DNA from: CAIWGV01 sp964515175
GTDB taxonomy: Bacteria > Pseudomonadota > Alphaproteobacteria > UBA7879 > UBA5542
Reading direction: 5' to 3'
DNA: 64,000 nucleotides
Assembly (NCBI GenBank): GCA_964515175.1
Contig: CAZEUR010000001.1
Location: 7,973-71,972 of the forward strand
Shown here: positions 8,548 to 17,166 of the stretch, in pieces
Layout: each line of letters begins with the position of its first letter
Position numbering within the stretch: the first letter of the stretch is position 1
Notes under the pieces: model-generated
The model's input: the letters and a program-made list of their open reading frames with translations, nothing else
What the model was told of the DNA's origin: nothing
Databases searched by the model: none
Made by a program: the position numbers and the translations under genes

Positions 8548-9448
8548 TTAAGTAAAATATCCTTTTAAATTCCATTCTTGATCTTTTTAGGCTTTCCAAT
8601 ACTATTCCACAAGTTAAACTAAGAAAAGAAATAACAACAAGACTTGCTGTGAGGACGGCTGTGGGAAGGCGGGGAACGAGTCCTGTTTCGAGATAGGTTT
8701 TTATCAGGGGGTATCCTAAATAGCCTGCCAAAAAAAGGCAGAGAAGGGTAAAAAGTCCAAAGAAAACAAAAGGACGAACCTCTTTAAACAGAATAAAAAT
8801 TCTCCACAGAATACGAATGCCATCTTGGTATGTATTAAGCTTGCTTTCTGAGCCATGGGGACGTTCTCCATAGGGGGTGTCCATTTCAGCGGTAGGAAGA
8901 TTCATGTCAAGAGCATGAACACTGAGCTCTGTTTCAACATCAAATCCAGTGGTCAGAGCTGGGAAGGATTTGACAAATTTTTTGGAGAAAACCCGGTAAC
9001 CCGAAAAAATGTCTTTAAAGTGACTTTTAAAGATGAGCTTTAAAATGATATTAAATAATTTATTGCCAAAACTATGCCCCATGGGGTAGGCCCCACTTTT
9101 TGCCTGTCGGGCCCCCACCACCATATCTAAATTTTTCTGCTGTAGGAGAGTGACCATCTGAGGAGCAAAGGTTGCATCATAGGTGTCATCTCCATCCACC
9201 ATGAGATAAATATCAGCATCGATATCTCGGAACATGCGGCGCACAACATTTCCTTTTCCTTGACGTTCTTCATGCCCTACGATGGCCCCTGCTTTTCTGG
9301 AAACGGCCACTGTTTGGTCGTAGGAATTATTGTCGTATACGTAAATGGATGCTTTTGGAAAAACATGCCGGAAAGAAATAATAACTTTAGAAATTGTTAT
9401 TTCTTCATTGAAGCAGGGAATTAAAATGGCGAGATGAGGAGGCTTCAT
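8537..9448 (-). CDS. Glycosyltransferase family 2 with C-terminal membrane segments
   Basis: A 303-residue protein starting with the GT2 fold (LAILIPCFNEEITISKVI). It carries a VDGDDTYD metal-binding DxD near residue 85 and FSGYRVFSKKFVKSF, the pattern of polyprenyl-phosphate hexose synthases (DPM1/GtrB/YkoT-like). Two hydrophobic segments at the C-terminus would anchor it in the inner membrane. Such enzymes load a sugar onto undecaprenyl phosphate for a GT-C transferase to use outside. The polytopic protein encoded one base upstream is a plausible partner. It is followed with overlap by the exported acetyltransferase. The sugar is not predictable. Confidence 0.87.
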   Translation of the reverse strand: MKPPHLAILIPCFNEEITISKVIISFRHVFPKASIYVYDNNSYDQTVAVSRKAGAIVGHEERQGKGNVVRRMFRDIDADIYLMVDGDDTYDATFAPQMVTLLQQKNLDMVVGARQAKSGAYPMGHSFGNKLFNIILKLIFKSHFKDIFSGYRVFSKKFVKSFPALTTGFDVETELSVHALDMNLPTAEMDTPYGERPHGSESKLNTYQDGIRILWRIFILFKEVRPFVFFGLFTLLCLFLAGYLGYPLIKTYLETGLVPRLPTAVLTASLVVISFLSLTCGIVLESLKRSRMEFKRIFYLNVK

Positions 9449-9449
9449 T

Positions 9450-10850
9450 TTATTTGAACTTAAGACTATCCAATAGCAGCTTTAAGGATACTGCAAGGAG
9501 AGTGATTACACAAGGCCAAAAAAGCAATGCATAGCGAGCGATGCCTGCCTGAAGGAGAGACGTTAGGATATATCCGCTTTGTAGGGTGACTCCAGTGAGA
9601 GCTCCTCCCAGAGTCATTGGGGAAAATGACTGTCTCTTGATCCAGAGGACTAAGAAAGAAAGGGGAAATAAGAGAGATAAGATAAAGACCACAGCCAGAA
9701 CTCCACGTACACTTTTTACGATGAGAGGATTGCCAAACTTTTGGTTTGCTTCAGCTCTTATGGAAGATCTACCATACATGGCCTTTAGAGGCTCCTCAGA
9801 GGAGAAAGTGTAAAGAAGGGTCTCAAGTTCTTTTCTCTCCTCAAAAGAGTAGAAATCCCAAAGCTGCCATAGGGCACAATAGTTCATGAGGACATCTTTT
9901 GCGTACTCACCGGGCCTTGCCTTAATGACTTCAAAGGCTAAACTCTTTGAAAAAGAGTCTACGTCTTCCTGATTTTCCAAAGAGGGAAGAAACGTCGGAA
10001 GAAGAGAAAATCGGACGGTATCATAGTAGGGAACTGATAAAAGATATCGAAAATGGAGGGTGGGTGCTTTGTTCAAAATTTTCTGAATCGTTGCAGATTT
10101 TTCTCCAAATGTATGCATGAGGAGAGGAGTTTTGGAAGGGATAGATGGATCTACAATTAGGCCTATTTTCCCAACGAGGTTATTTCCCAAAAAAGACTCG
10201 CTTTTAAAGAAACCATGATTCATATATTGCCCCAAGCTTCCAAGGCTCAAGATTAGTAAAAAAACGCTTAATGGAAAAAGGCTTCTTCGCAAAAGATTTT
10301 CCCGAAAAAAGGGCCAATTCATAAAATAGAGGAGAGGCATGACACCTATTAAACAATAGAACACAGGTCGAATGAGGCAGGCAGCCCCTAAGAGGCTCCA
10401 GATGACGTAAATTTTTTTGAGCTGTGCCTGATGAATAAAAGAAAAAAGAGTTCCCAAAAATAAAAGCAGAAACCCACCCCCCAGAACATCTGTAAGAAGG
10501 GAAGAAAATAGTTTAATGAAACCAATATTTAAAGAAATACCAAGAAGGAGCCCTACCGTTAAAAGGAGAGATTTAGAAAGTTTGTAAAAGTTTAGAGCAC
10601 CATAAAAAGTAGCTGCAAAGTAAAAAGATAGCTGAAAGAAGGGCACAATTTTGTAGGATCCCGTCAACGTTTTAATAGTCCATAAAAACAGAGGGTATCC
10701 AATAGGACGAATGGGGGAAAATTTTATGTAACTGGAGGAGTCTGGTTGAAGTAGAGGCGTGTTTGAAAATAAGAAAAGATAAAAAGAACCCATTAGGATT
10801 GTTAGCCCTCCGAGGAGTATCTCTGTTTTTTGTTCTTTCATGAATGACAT
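9450..10850 (-). CDS. Polytopic membrane protein, probable GT-C glycosyltransferase
   Basis: 466 residues with around ten hydrophobic segments. The first periplasmic loop reads LLQPDSSSYIKFSPIRPIGYPLFLW. The Asp followed by a conserved R-x-x-GYP block resembles GT-C fold transferases, which use polyprenyl-phosphate sugars on the outer face of the inner membrane. No family name can be given with certainty. Two in-frame ATGs lie at the start (MSFMKEQ). The spacing of one base to the GT2 gene argues for a shared operon and pathway, such as a sugar modification of lipid A, glycan or protein. The alternative is an unrelated integral membrane protein of unknown function. Confidence 0.65.
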   Translation of the reverse strand: MSFMKEQKTEILLGGLTILMGSFYLFLFSNTPLLQPDSSSYIKFSPIRPIGYPLFLWTIKTLTGSYKIVPFFQLSFYFAATFYGALNFYKLSKSLLLTVGLLLGISLNIGFIKLFSSLLTDVLGGGFLLLFLGTLFSFIHQAQLKKIYVIWSLLGAACLIRPVFYCLIGVMPLLYFMNWPFFRENLLRRSLFPLSVFLLILSLGSLGQYMNHGFFKSESFLGNNLVGKIGLIVDPSIPSKTPLLMHTFGEKSATIQKILNKAPTLHFRYLLSVPYYDTVRFSLLPTFLPSLENQEDVDSFSKSLAFEVIKARPGEYAKDVLMNYCALWQLWDFYSFEERKELETLLYTFSSEEPLKAMYGRSSIRAEANQKFGNPLIVKSVRGVLAVVFILSLLFPLSFLVLWIKRQSFSPMTLGGALTGVTLQSGYILTSLLQAGIARYALLFWPCVITLLAVSLKLLLDSLKFK

Positions 10851-10903
10851 GGGTGAGTTATAAAAGACGAATATAGTTTTGTCTAGATATACTCAGGGAA
10901 TTC

Positions 10904-11917
10904 ATGATTATTCTTGGAATAGAAACCAGCTGTGATGAGACGGCCGCCGCCATTGTGACGGACAAACAAGAGATCCTGGCAAATGTCTTGTTTTCGCAAA
11001 TTGCCACGCATCAAAAATTTGGAGGCGTTGTGCCGGAAGTAGGTGCGCGGGCCCATTTAGATTCTCTGCCTTCCATCATTCAAGAAACTCTTCGGGTTTC
11101 AAACTTTTCTTTAGATCAGGTAGATGGGATTGCGGCCACCTGTGGGCCGGGGTTAATCGGGGGGGTTATTGTAGGATCCATGATGGCGAAAGCGATAGCC
11201 CTGTTTTATCAAAAACCTTTTATTGCGGTGAATCATCTGGAGGCCCATGCTTTAACAGCACGCCTCACGCATACGGTGGATTTTCCTTATCTGTTGCTTC
11301 TTGTGTCTGGAGGCCATTGTCAGCTTTTGCAGGTCAATGGAGTGGGCGATTACACTGAACTGGGAACAACCCTTGATGATGCGGTGGGTGAAAGTTTTGA
11401 TAAGGTGGCGCGTATGTTGGGACTTCCCTATCCAGGAGGTCCCGAAATTGAAAAGGCTGCCCTTTTGGGAAATTCTGCTCGATTCGATTTTCCCCGGCCT
11501 TTGCTCAATCAAAAAACACTGAATTTTTCATTCTCTGGTCTTAAGACCGCCGTTCGCTATGCCTTGGAAAAAATTTCTATTATAACGGATCAAGATCGAT
11601 ACGATATAGCCGCGTCCTTTCAGCAGGCCGTCATGGAGATTTTGGGGACGCGCGTGCGGCAAGTTCTTGAAGAACACCCAGGCCTTAAAAGATTTGTAAT
11701 CGCGGGAGGAGTCGCCTCCAATCAAAAAATTCGGAGCTATCTTGAAAAAGAGGCCTTGGAAAAAAGCGTGGAGTTTTTTGTGCCCCCTCCTTCTCTCTGT
11801 ACGGATAACGGTGCCATGGTGGCTTGGGCAGGGGTTGAATATTTCCGTCTTGGAAAAATAAGCTCTCTGGATTTTGATCCCCGCCCTCGTTGGCCTCTAA
11901 GTTCTAATTCTTTCTAG
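10904..11917 (+). CDS. tsaD: tRNA N6-adenosine threonylcarbamoyltransferase TsaD
   Basis: This 337-residue ASKHA-fold protein transfers the threonylcarbamoyl group to A37 of ANN-decoding tRNAs, together with TsaB and TsaE. Diagnostic blocks are GIETSCDETAAAIV at the N-terminus, the metal-binding HLEAHALTARL near residue 112, LLVSGGHCQL, and VIAGGVASNQKIR and PSLCTDNGAMVAWAG near the C-terminus. Normal family length. It is transcribed away from the membrane glycosyltransferase gene. A TATACT box at 10888-10893 could be its -10 element, but no convincing -35 is visible. Its stop overlaps the end of the converging secreted orphan by 14 bp. TsaE is encoded at 51.2-51.7 kb. Confidence 0.97.
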   Translation: MIILGIETSCDETAAAIVTDKQEILANVLFSQIATHQKFGGVVPEVGARAHLDSLPSIIQETLRVSNFSLDQVDGIAATCGPGLIGGVIVGSMMAKAIALFYQKPFIAVNHLEAHALTARLTHTVDFPYLLLLVSGGHCQLLQVNGVGDYTELGTTLDDAVGESFDKVARMLGLPYPGGPEIEKAALLGNSARFDFPRPLLNQKTLNFSFSGLKTAVRYALEKISIITDQDRYDIAASFQQAVMEILGTRVRQVLEEHPGLKRFVIAGGVASNQKIRSYLEKEALEKSVEFFVPPPSLCTDNGAMVAWAGVEYFRLGKISSLDFDPRPRWPLSSNSF

Positions 11918-13667
11918 AAAGAGGCACCCGTACAAGGTCTTCTGGTCTAGAACTTTTTAGCTGAGCTTCGTTTTCCAACTCTTGACGTGTGGCGTCGTCG
12001 ACCCCACTATCAATGCTGAGGGCAGAATCTAAAACAAAGGGAGATTTGCTCTCCACAAGATTTTGGAATGCCGTGCGAACCCAAGAGCTGGGTGCAGGAA
12101 GAAAATTGAATGCCAATCGTCTTCCCAAAACCTTTTCCGTCACAGCGCGATCTTCTGTTGTTGCCACATATTCTAATAAAATATTGGAAGTCTCTTCCCT
12201 AAGAGAGAAATCCTTGAGCAAATCTAGAATGGGAACAGATAACAGGCTGGGTTGAGTTTCAGTGACATTGGCATTGGGGTAGAGAGCAACATTTCCTGAA
12301 GACGAATTAAACCGTACGACTTCTGGTGAAGTATTATCCGCGGCCACAATCATATTGATGAATGTGATCTGATCTATATAGGCACGACCCGAGGTCATAC
12401 GATCCAAAATAATGGAGATGAGCATTTTTGATTCAGGAGTCAAGTTCCCATCATTGACAAAACTGTGCGCATGCAGAAGAGGAGGAGAAGTAAAGGTTAT
12501 TTCATTCCCTCCTCTTCTTTGCATCCTAATAGTAGCGCCATCTTGGGTAATAGCTGAGGAGGCATCTTGTATTAAAAGGGCTAGAGTGTTAATAACACTT
12601 TGCATAACAGGGTTGGGGAGGCTTGCTGCTACAAGTTTGAGAGCATTTTCAAGATAAGGGGCAACGTCGATGAAAGTGTCTTTCAGATCCTCTTTAATGA
12701 CAGCTGTTCCTCTTTTCAGTTTTGGCCAGCAAGAGCGTAGCCAGGAGAAGGTTTTCTTTTTGGGCCGAGCGACCGCAGCGACTTCGTGATCGGAAGGGCT
12801 CCCATCTGAGGGGGGAAGGATTACGTCTTGGGAGACTGCTGCTTCAAGTGCTGCGGCAACAATTGCGGAGTCTGGAGCGACGGTTGGGCCTGTTTCGTCG
12901 GCATCATCTGCTTCTGCTGGGTCAGTTTTTGGACCAATTGATACTGGCTGAAGGCGTGTATTGGTAACTTCTTCTTCCTCTGGATCAGATGATACGTCTG
13001 CATAACCTGATTTGGATGGAAGAGGAAGAGTTTGGTTCGTCGGCACATCGTCGTCTATCTCGGCAGCAGCCGAGTGGGTTGAGGGGAGTTTCGAGTCATC
13101 ATCTGAAAGAGTGGGAGATCCCCCCTTAGTTGTACGAGTTGACTTAGTTTTCAAAAAAGAAAAACAGCCCAAGAAACCAGATTTACGTCGAGTAATTGGG
13201 GCTTCCCGTATCTCCGCTGCCGCATCAGGATGGGTAGCCCCTGATTTAGTGGATTTGACTGAGGAGGTTTTTATGAGAGCAGTTTCTGCTGCTGTTGTAG
13301 CAACAAGGTCACTGGAAGTCTTTTGTTCAGTGTGTGCCATCTCAAATCTTTCGGTGGGGTTTGAGGAGACAAGACCAAACTCATCAGCCAAACGATCTGT
13401 TACGCGTTTTATAGTCTGCTGAGTACGTGGCGTTTGGGTATTAGGTGCAGAGGCTATGTGAATCGAAGGCGCAGAGGGTTTGGCTGCAGGAGCCGCGGAA
13501 ACAGGATCTGTACTTGCCTCATCGGCAAATGGATCTGGCAGAGAGAGTTTTGATTTGACGGCAGATCTTTGAGGAGATACTTCAGCTGGATCTATGACAG
13601 CAAAGGAATGCATCCCAAGGGCAACTAAAAAGCCTGTGAGCAAGGTAATGTTGGCCAACTTTTTCAT
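11904..13667 (-). CDS. Secreted hypothetical protein, low-complexity N-terminal half
   Basis: 587 residues starting with a signal peptide (MKKLANITLLTGFLVALGMHSFA). Residues about 30-330 are rich in Ser, Thr, Ala, Asp and Pro, with little predicted structure (for instance SDPEEEEVTNT and PAEADDADETGPT). A basic, Trp-containing patch (PKKKTFSWLRSCWPKLKRG) follows. The C-terminal about 250 residues look folded, with alternating helices and a sheet-like segment around EITFTSPPLLHAHSF. A GGAGGATTT site precedes the ATG. No known domain is recognised. Its make-up, a signal peptide plus a disordered region and a folded tail, suits a surface or secreted factor. A similar style recurs in other orphans of this window. 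Confidence 0.72.
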   Translation of the reverse strand: MKKLANITLLTGFLVALGMHSFAVIDPAEVSPQRSAVKSKLSLPDPFADEASTDPVSAAPAAKPSAPSIHIASAPNTQTPRTQQTIKRVTDRLADEFGLVSSNPTERFEMAHTEQKTSSDLVATTAAETALIKTSSVKSTKSGATHPDAAAEIREAPITRRKSGFLGCFSFLKTKSTRTTKGGSPTLSDDDSKLPSTHSAAAEIDDDVPTNQTLPLPSKSGYADVSSDPEEEEVTNTRLQPVSIGPKTDPAEADDADETGPTVAPDSAIVAAALEAAVSQDVILPPSDGSPSDHEVAAVARPKKKTFSWLRSCWPKLKRGTAVIKEDLKDTFIDVAPYLENALKLVAASLPNPVMQSVINTLALLIQDASSAITQDGATIRMQRRGGNEITFTSPPLLHAHSFVNDGNLTPESKMLISIILDRMTSGRAYIDQITFINMIVAADNTSPEVVRFNSSSGNVALYPNANVTETQPSLLSVPILDLLKDFSLREETSNILLEYVATTEDRAVTEKVLGRRLAFNFLPAPSSWVRTAFQNLVESKSPFVLDSALSIDSGVDDATRQELENEAQLKSSRPEDLVRVPLSRKN

Positions 13668-13830
13668 GAAATCCTCCGCTATTTTTTTATAATTTCACTT
13701 AATTCTAAATTAATTTTTTTAAGGATACAATCTATAAGATGAAGAGAGGCGTTGAGGAGCCTTGAGACTGGATTTTAGGGAGTTTAAAAGAAATAAAGGG
13801 AACCCCCTTTAAAAGTGAACAGAAAATCTC

Positions 13831-13836
13831 TATATT
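13831..13836 (+). promoter_or_regulatory. Possible -10 box of the tmRNA promoter
   Basis: TATATT at 13831-13836 sits a few bases before the first GGGG of the acceptor piece. A weak -35 (TTTAAA, 13808-13813) lies 17 bases upstream. Position fits, but the -35 is poor. Confidence 0.4.
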
Positions 13837-13839
13837 GTA

Positions 13840-14165
13840 GGGGATGGCGTGAGTCATCTATGGCAATAAACGGTCTATGGAATAGGCGAAGCGGACCCGG
13901 GGGCGGTACCCGGCACCTCCACCATTTATGACGAGGTCCTGGATTTTCAGGATTTTAGGGGGGTGACTCAGCATCGACGCGCGTAATAAAGGTATTCTTT
14001 TTGCCCGGCATGGTATCACCGTTATCGAACTATTGTTATAAGTGCAAACAGTAAAGGCCGTAATCCACGTGTTGCTGCTAATCGCAACGTCCGTCGGAAG
14101 GTCGCACTCGCTGCCTAAAAGGTAAGCGCGGTTCGGGGGCGCCGGGCAACAGAAGCCCCCACTTT
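13840..14165 (+). ncRNA. ssrA: tmRNA gene, circularly permuted two-piece form
   Basis: The acceptor piece comes first. Its T-arm has stem CCGGG/CCCGG, and its 3' end at 13914-13924 reads CACCTCC followed by ACCA. A spacer of about 34 bases then separates it from the coding piece, which starts at 13959 with GGGGGTG. GGGGGTG pairs over seven bases with CACCTCC to form the alanine-tRNA-like acceptor stem; this reversed order is the mark of alphaproteobacterial tmRNA. The tag frame runs 14044-14118: resume codon GCA, then AAC, ending in V-A-L-A-A and TAA. The 3' part ends in a GGGGGC/GCCCCC stem (14135-14140 with 14155-14160) and a short T-rich stretch that may double as terminator. The sspB gene starts 22 bases further on. 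The outer ends are approximate. Confidence 0.93.
14044..14118 (+). other. tmRNA proteolysis-tag reading frame
   Basis: From the GCA at 14044 the tag is 24 residues: ANSKGRNPRV followed by AANRNVRRKVALAA, then TAA. The bases before GCA and the following AAC resemble the canonical resume site. A later in-frame GCT at 14077 would give a 13-residue tag more like other alphaproteobacterial tags. Both versions keep the LAA end read by ClpX but are strongly basic. Confidence 0.75.
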
Positions 14166-14186
14166 ATTTAACTATAGGTGATAAAT

Positions 14187-14714
14187 ATGGCTTATTTGAA
14201 CTACGAAAGATTGTTGGATAATGCGTTGCTGTCCGTTGTGAAAGAAGCGCTAACACAAGTGAGCAAAGAGGGTCTTCAAGCAGACCATCATTTTTATATA
14301 ACCTTTCTGACGGAGTACCCTGGTGTTGAATTACCAGACTATATCCGCCAAGAATACCCCGATGAAATTACAATTGTTTTGCAGCATGAATTTTGGAACC
14401 TAAAAGTGGAAAAAGATCACTTTATGGTGGACGTTAGCTTTGGGGAGGCGTTGGAATCTTTGAGTGTTCCTTTTAAATCTTTGGTTCATGTGAGTGATCC
14501 GTCCGTGAATTTTGAGCTGGAATTTAATCCGCAAATCCCCTCTAAAGTTGCGAAGATGGATTGGAAAAAACCAGAGCTTGTGGTGGCACCTGTTGCTGAG
14601 CCCGTGAAAGTAGAAGAGCCTAAAGTTTCTGAAGAAAAAACCACATCAGAAAAAGATGAGAGGAAGCCAAAAAAAGGTATTCTGATTTCTTTAGAAAGTT
14701 ATCGGAATAAATAA
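14187..14714 (+). CDS. sspB: ClpXP adaptor SspB, alphaproteobacterial type
   Basis: The ATG at 14187 is preferred to the GTG at 14178, because the AGGTG around that GTG then serves as ribosome-binding site. The N-terminal about 125 residues form the SspB substrate-binding fold (LNYERLLDNALLSVVKEAL, then HHFYITFLTEYPGVELPDYIRQEYPDEITIVLQHEFWNL). A charged linker rich in Glu, Lys and Pro leads to a C-terminal ISLESYRNK, the place of the ClpX-docking tail. SspB captures tmRNA-tagged proteins for ClpXP. Here it lies immediately downstream of the tmRNA gene, a strong functional coupling. The msbA start is six bases beyond its stop. Confidence 0.9.
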   Translation: MAYLNYERLLDNALLSVVKEALTQVSKEGLQADHHFYITFLTEYPGVELPDYIRQEYPDEITIVLQHEFWNLKVEKDHFMVDVSFGEALESLSVPFKSLVHVSDPSVNFELEFNPQIPSKVAKMDWKKPELVVAPVAEPVKVEEPKVSEEKTTSEKDERKPKKGILISLESYRNK

Positions 14715-14720
14715 AATCCT

Positions 14721-16499
14721 TTGTCTTCCATATCCCCCATTCCTCTAGAAAATACGTCCACCTGGAACCTGTTCCGTCGTGTTTGGGCAACCTACATCAA
14801 AGGATACTCCCTCAAGATTCTTCTGGCTGTTTTGTTCATGATTTTATCGGGCGCCGCGACGGCGGGTCTTGCGAAACTCATGGAGCCTATCATTGATGAT
14901 GTATTCAAATCAGAAAATGTTCATATGCTTCAGGTGGTGTCTCTTGGAGTCCTGGGTCTTTTTCTGATAAAAGGCCTTGCGTCTTATGGGGAATCGCTCA
15001 CTATGAACTATATTGGGCAGAGAATTATTGCCAATATCCAGACAGATTTATTTTCCCACCTTATCCGAGCCGACTTGCAATTTTTCCATGCGAACTCTTC
15101 AGGTACCCTCATGTCGCGCTGTACCAATGACGTGAATTTGATGAAGGGGGTTGTTTCCAATACGATTACCAGTCTTGGCAAAGACCTCATCACTCTTATC
15201 TTCTTGGTTTCTGTCATGTTTTATCAAGACTGGGTTCTATCCTCTATCACCTTTTTTGTGTTTCCAGTGGCGGTGATTCCCATTGTGAGGATTGGAAAGC
15301 GAATGAGGAAGATCTCTACTCATACCCAGCAAGAGACGGGGGCTTTTCTTTCCTTTTTGAAGGAGGTCTTTCAGGGGGCACGCCTTGTGAAAGCCTATAA
15401 TATGGAAACGCATGAAATTAGTCGGGCAAAAAAAGTTATTGAGTCTTTGCTCAAGCTCTCTCTTAAATCAAATCGAATCAAATCTCTTTCCTCGCCCATT
15501 ATGGAGACGCTGGGCGGGGTTGCCATTGTGGTTGTCATTTCTTATGGGGGATATGAAGTCATTCAGGGAAAAAATACGGCGGGGGCCTTTTTCTCCTTTA
15601 TTGCGGCTTTATTGTTGGCCTATGAGCCAATGAAGAGGCTTGCTAACTTAAATGCAAACCTTCAAGAGGGTTTGGCTGCTGCTACACGGATCTTTACCAT
15701 TTTGGATGGCGCGCCCCATATTCAAGATATGCCAGACGCCAGAATAATCCCCATCAAGAAAGGGGAAGTTTCTTTTAAAAATGTAGATTTTCAATACGAA
15801 ACAGGAAAAAAAGTTTTGAAAGAAGTTAGTTTTGAGATTCCAACTGGCAAACGGATTGCGCTTGTGGGGCCTAGCGGATCGGGTAAATCCACCTTGATGA
15901 ATCTTATCCCCCGTTTTTATGATATTGAGAAGGGGGCCATTCTGATTGATGGCGTTAATATACAAGAGGTTTCTTTAACAGCTCTTCGAAATTCCATGGC
16001 GTTGGTGAGCCAAGAAGTGACACTGTTTGACGACTCGATACGGGCCAATATTTTATATGGGCGACCGGAAGCCTCTGATGAGGATATCATAAAGGCTGCC
16101 AAAGATGCCGCGGCGCATGCTTTTATTCTTAAGCTTCCAAAAGGATACGATACGGTTGTGGGAGAGTCCGGCGTGAAACTTTCCGGCGGTCAGCGACAAC
16201 GTTTGTCGATTGCGCGGGCGCTTCTCAAAAATGCTCCTTTGTTGTTGTTGGATGAAGCAACGTCTTCTCTCGACACAAGATCTGAGCATGAGGTGCAAAA
16301 GGCTCTTGATCGTCTGATGAAAGGGCGTACTTGTTTAATTGTGGCTCACCGACTGTCTACGGTCCGAAATGCAGATAATATTGTGGTCTTGGAAGAGGGA
16401 AAAATTGTGGAACAGGGAACCCATGATCAGCTGGTGAAAAAGGCGGGCGTCTACGCGCAGCTCTGTCAGTGGCAACTTGTGAAAGAAGAAAATGCTTAA
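14721..16499 (+). CDS. msbA: Lipid A export ATP-binding/permease MsbA
   Basis: A 592-residue half-transporter: six transmembrane helices over the first about 300 residues, then an ABC ATPase. Visible nucleotide motifs are Walker A GPSGSGKST (about residue 377), signature LSGGQRQRLSIARAL, Walker B LLLLDEATSSLD and the switch His in VAHRLST. MsbA flips lipid A-core across the inner membrane. The start is TTG, with no obvious ribosome-binding site; the next in-frame Met is near residue 40, inside the first helix, so TTG is likely right. The gene opens a run of lipid A/LPS genes and overlaps the next by eight bases. MsbA is favoured over a generic exporter mainly because of that context. Confidence 0.88.
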   Translation: MSSISPIPLENTSTWNLFRRVWATYIKGYSLKILLAVLFMILSGAATAGLAKLMEPIIDDVFKSENVHMLQVVSLGVLGLFLIKGLASYGESLTMNYIGQRIIANIQTDLFSHLIRADLQFFHANSSGTLMSRCTNDVNLMKGVVSNTITSLGKDLITLIFLVSVMFYQDWVLSSITFFVFPVAVIPIVRIGKRMRKISTHTQQETGAFLSFLKEVFQGARLVKAYNMETHEISRAKKVIESLLKLSLKSNRIKSLSSPIMETLGGVAIVVVISYGGYEVIQGKNTAGAFFSFIAALLLAYEPMKRLANLNANLQEGLAAATRIFTILDGAPHIQDMPDARIIPIKKGEVSFKNVDFQYETGKKVLKEVSFEIPTGKRIALVGPSGSGKSTLMNLIPRFYDIEKGAILIDGVNIQEVSLTALRNSMALVSQEVTLFDDSIRANILYGRPEASDEDIIKAAKDAAAHAFILKLPKGYDTVVGESGVKLSGGQRQRLSIARALLKNAPLLLLDEATSSLDTRSEHEVQKALDRLMKGRTCLIVAHRLSTVRNADNIVVLEEGKIVEQGTHDQLVKKAGVYAQLCQWQLVKEENA

Positions 16500-17166
16500 A
16501 AAGCTTTTAAAGCAAGAATGGGCACAGGATTTTCTGGCGTTCATTGCCTCTCTCTATATTCGATTTGTGTTTCATACAAGTCGATGGGATTACGTTAATT
16601 TTGAAACACCTTTGGCATATCTCGGAGAAAAGAAACCCTTTATTACCTGCTTTTGGCATGCGCGCCTTCTGATGTTGCCCTACGCGTGGGCAGACAAAAA
16701 AAATCCTTTCTATATGTTGATTTCGGCCCATAAGGATGGGCGTCTTATCAGCAAGACAGTGGGGCATTTTGGGATTTTAACCATTGCAGGTTCCACGGAG
16801 CGCGGCGGCACAGAAGCGCTTTTAGGGATGGTGCGTCATAGCCGACGGGGAGACACTTTGGGTATTACACCCGACGGGCCACGTGGACCGGTTCATAAAG
16901 TCAGCGATGGAACTGTTATGTTGTCTTACCTCTCCAAGGCAGATCTGATGCCGGTGACTTTCACGACATCTCGTAAGAAATTTTTTAAGACTTGGGATCG
17001 GTTTTTGTTACCTCTGCCCTTTAGTCGAGGTGTGCTTATGTGGGGAACACCTATTGAATATCCAACGGATAAAAAACATTTAGAAGCCACCAAAACAAAA
17101 TTGGAAAAAGAACTTGAAACCGTTTGTGCAAAAGCAGAAAGTGTTTTAGACAGAAGAAATAAATGA
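16492..17166 (+). CDS. DUF374 family lysophospholipid/lipid A acyltransferase-like protein
   Basis: 224 residues with the DUF374 pattern: FWHARLLMLPYAW near residue 50, SAHKDGRLISKTVGHFGI, then GGTEALLGMVRHSRRGDTLGITPDGPRGP, where the DGPRGP block is typical of the LPLAT superfamily. These proteins sit at the inner membrane and are thought to acylate a lipid. Some alphaproteobacterial relatives lie in lipid A operons, as here. An N-terminal hydrophobic segment would anchor it. The start overlaps msbA by eight bases and the stop overlaps waaA by four. The exact substrate is not known from sequence. Confidence 0.82.
   Translation: MLKKLLKQEWAQDFLAFIASLYIRFVFHTSRWDYVNFETPLAYLGEKKPFITCFWHARLLMLPYAWADKKNPFYMLISAHKDGRLISKTVGHFGILTIAGSTERGGTEALLGMVRHSRRGDTLGITPDGPRGPVHKVSDGTVMLSYLSKADLMPVTFTTSRKKFFKTWDRFLLPLPFSRGVLMWGTPIEYPTDKKHLEATKTKLEKELETVCAKAESVLDRRNK

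Noticed and set aside
12821..13422. Long plus- and minus-strand open frames inside the 587-residue orphan
   Set aside because: They are shadows of a repetitive, GC-rich coding sequence. The main frame has a signal peptide, a good ribosome-binding site and a folded C-terminal part.
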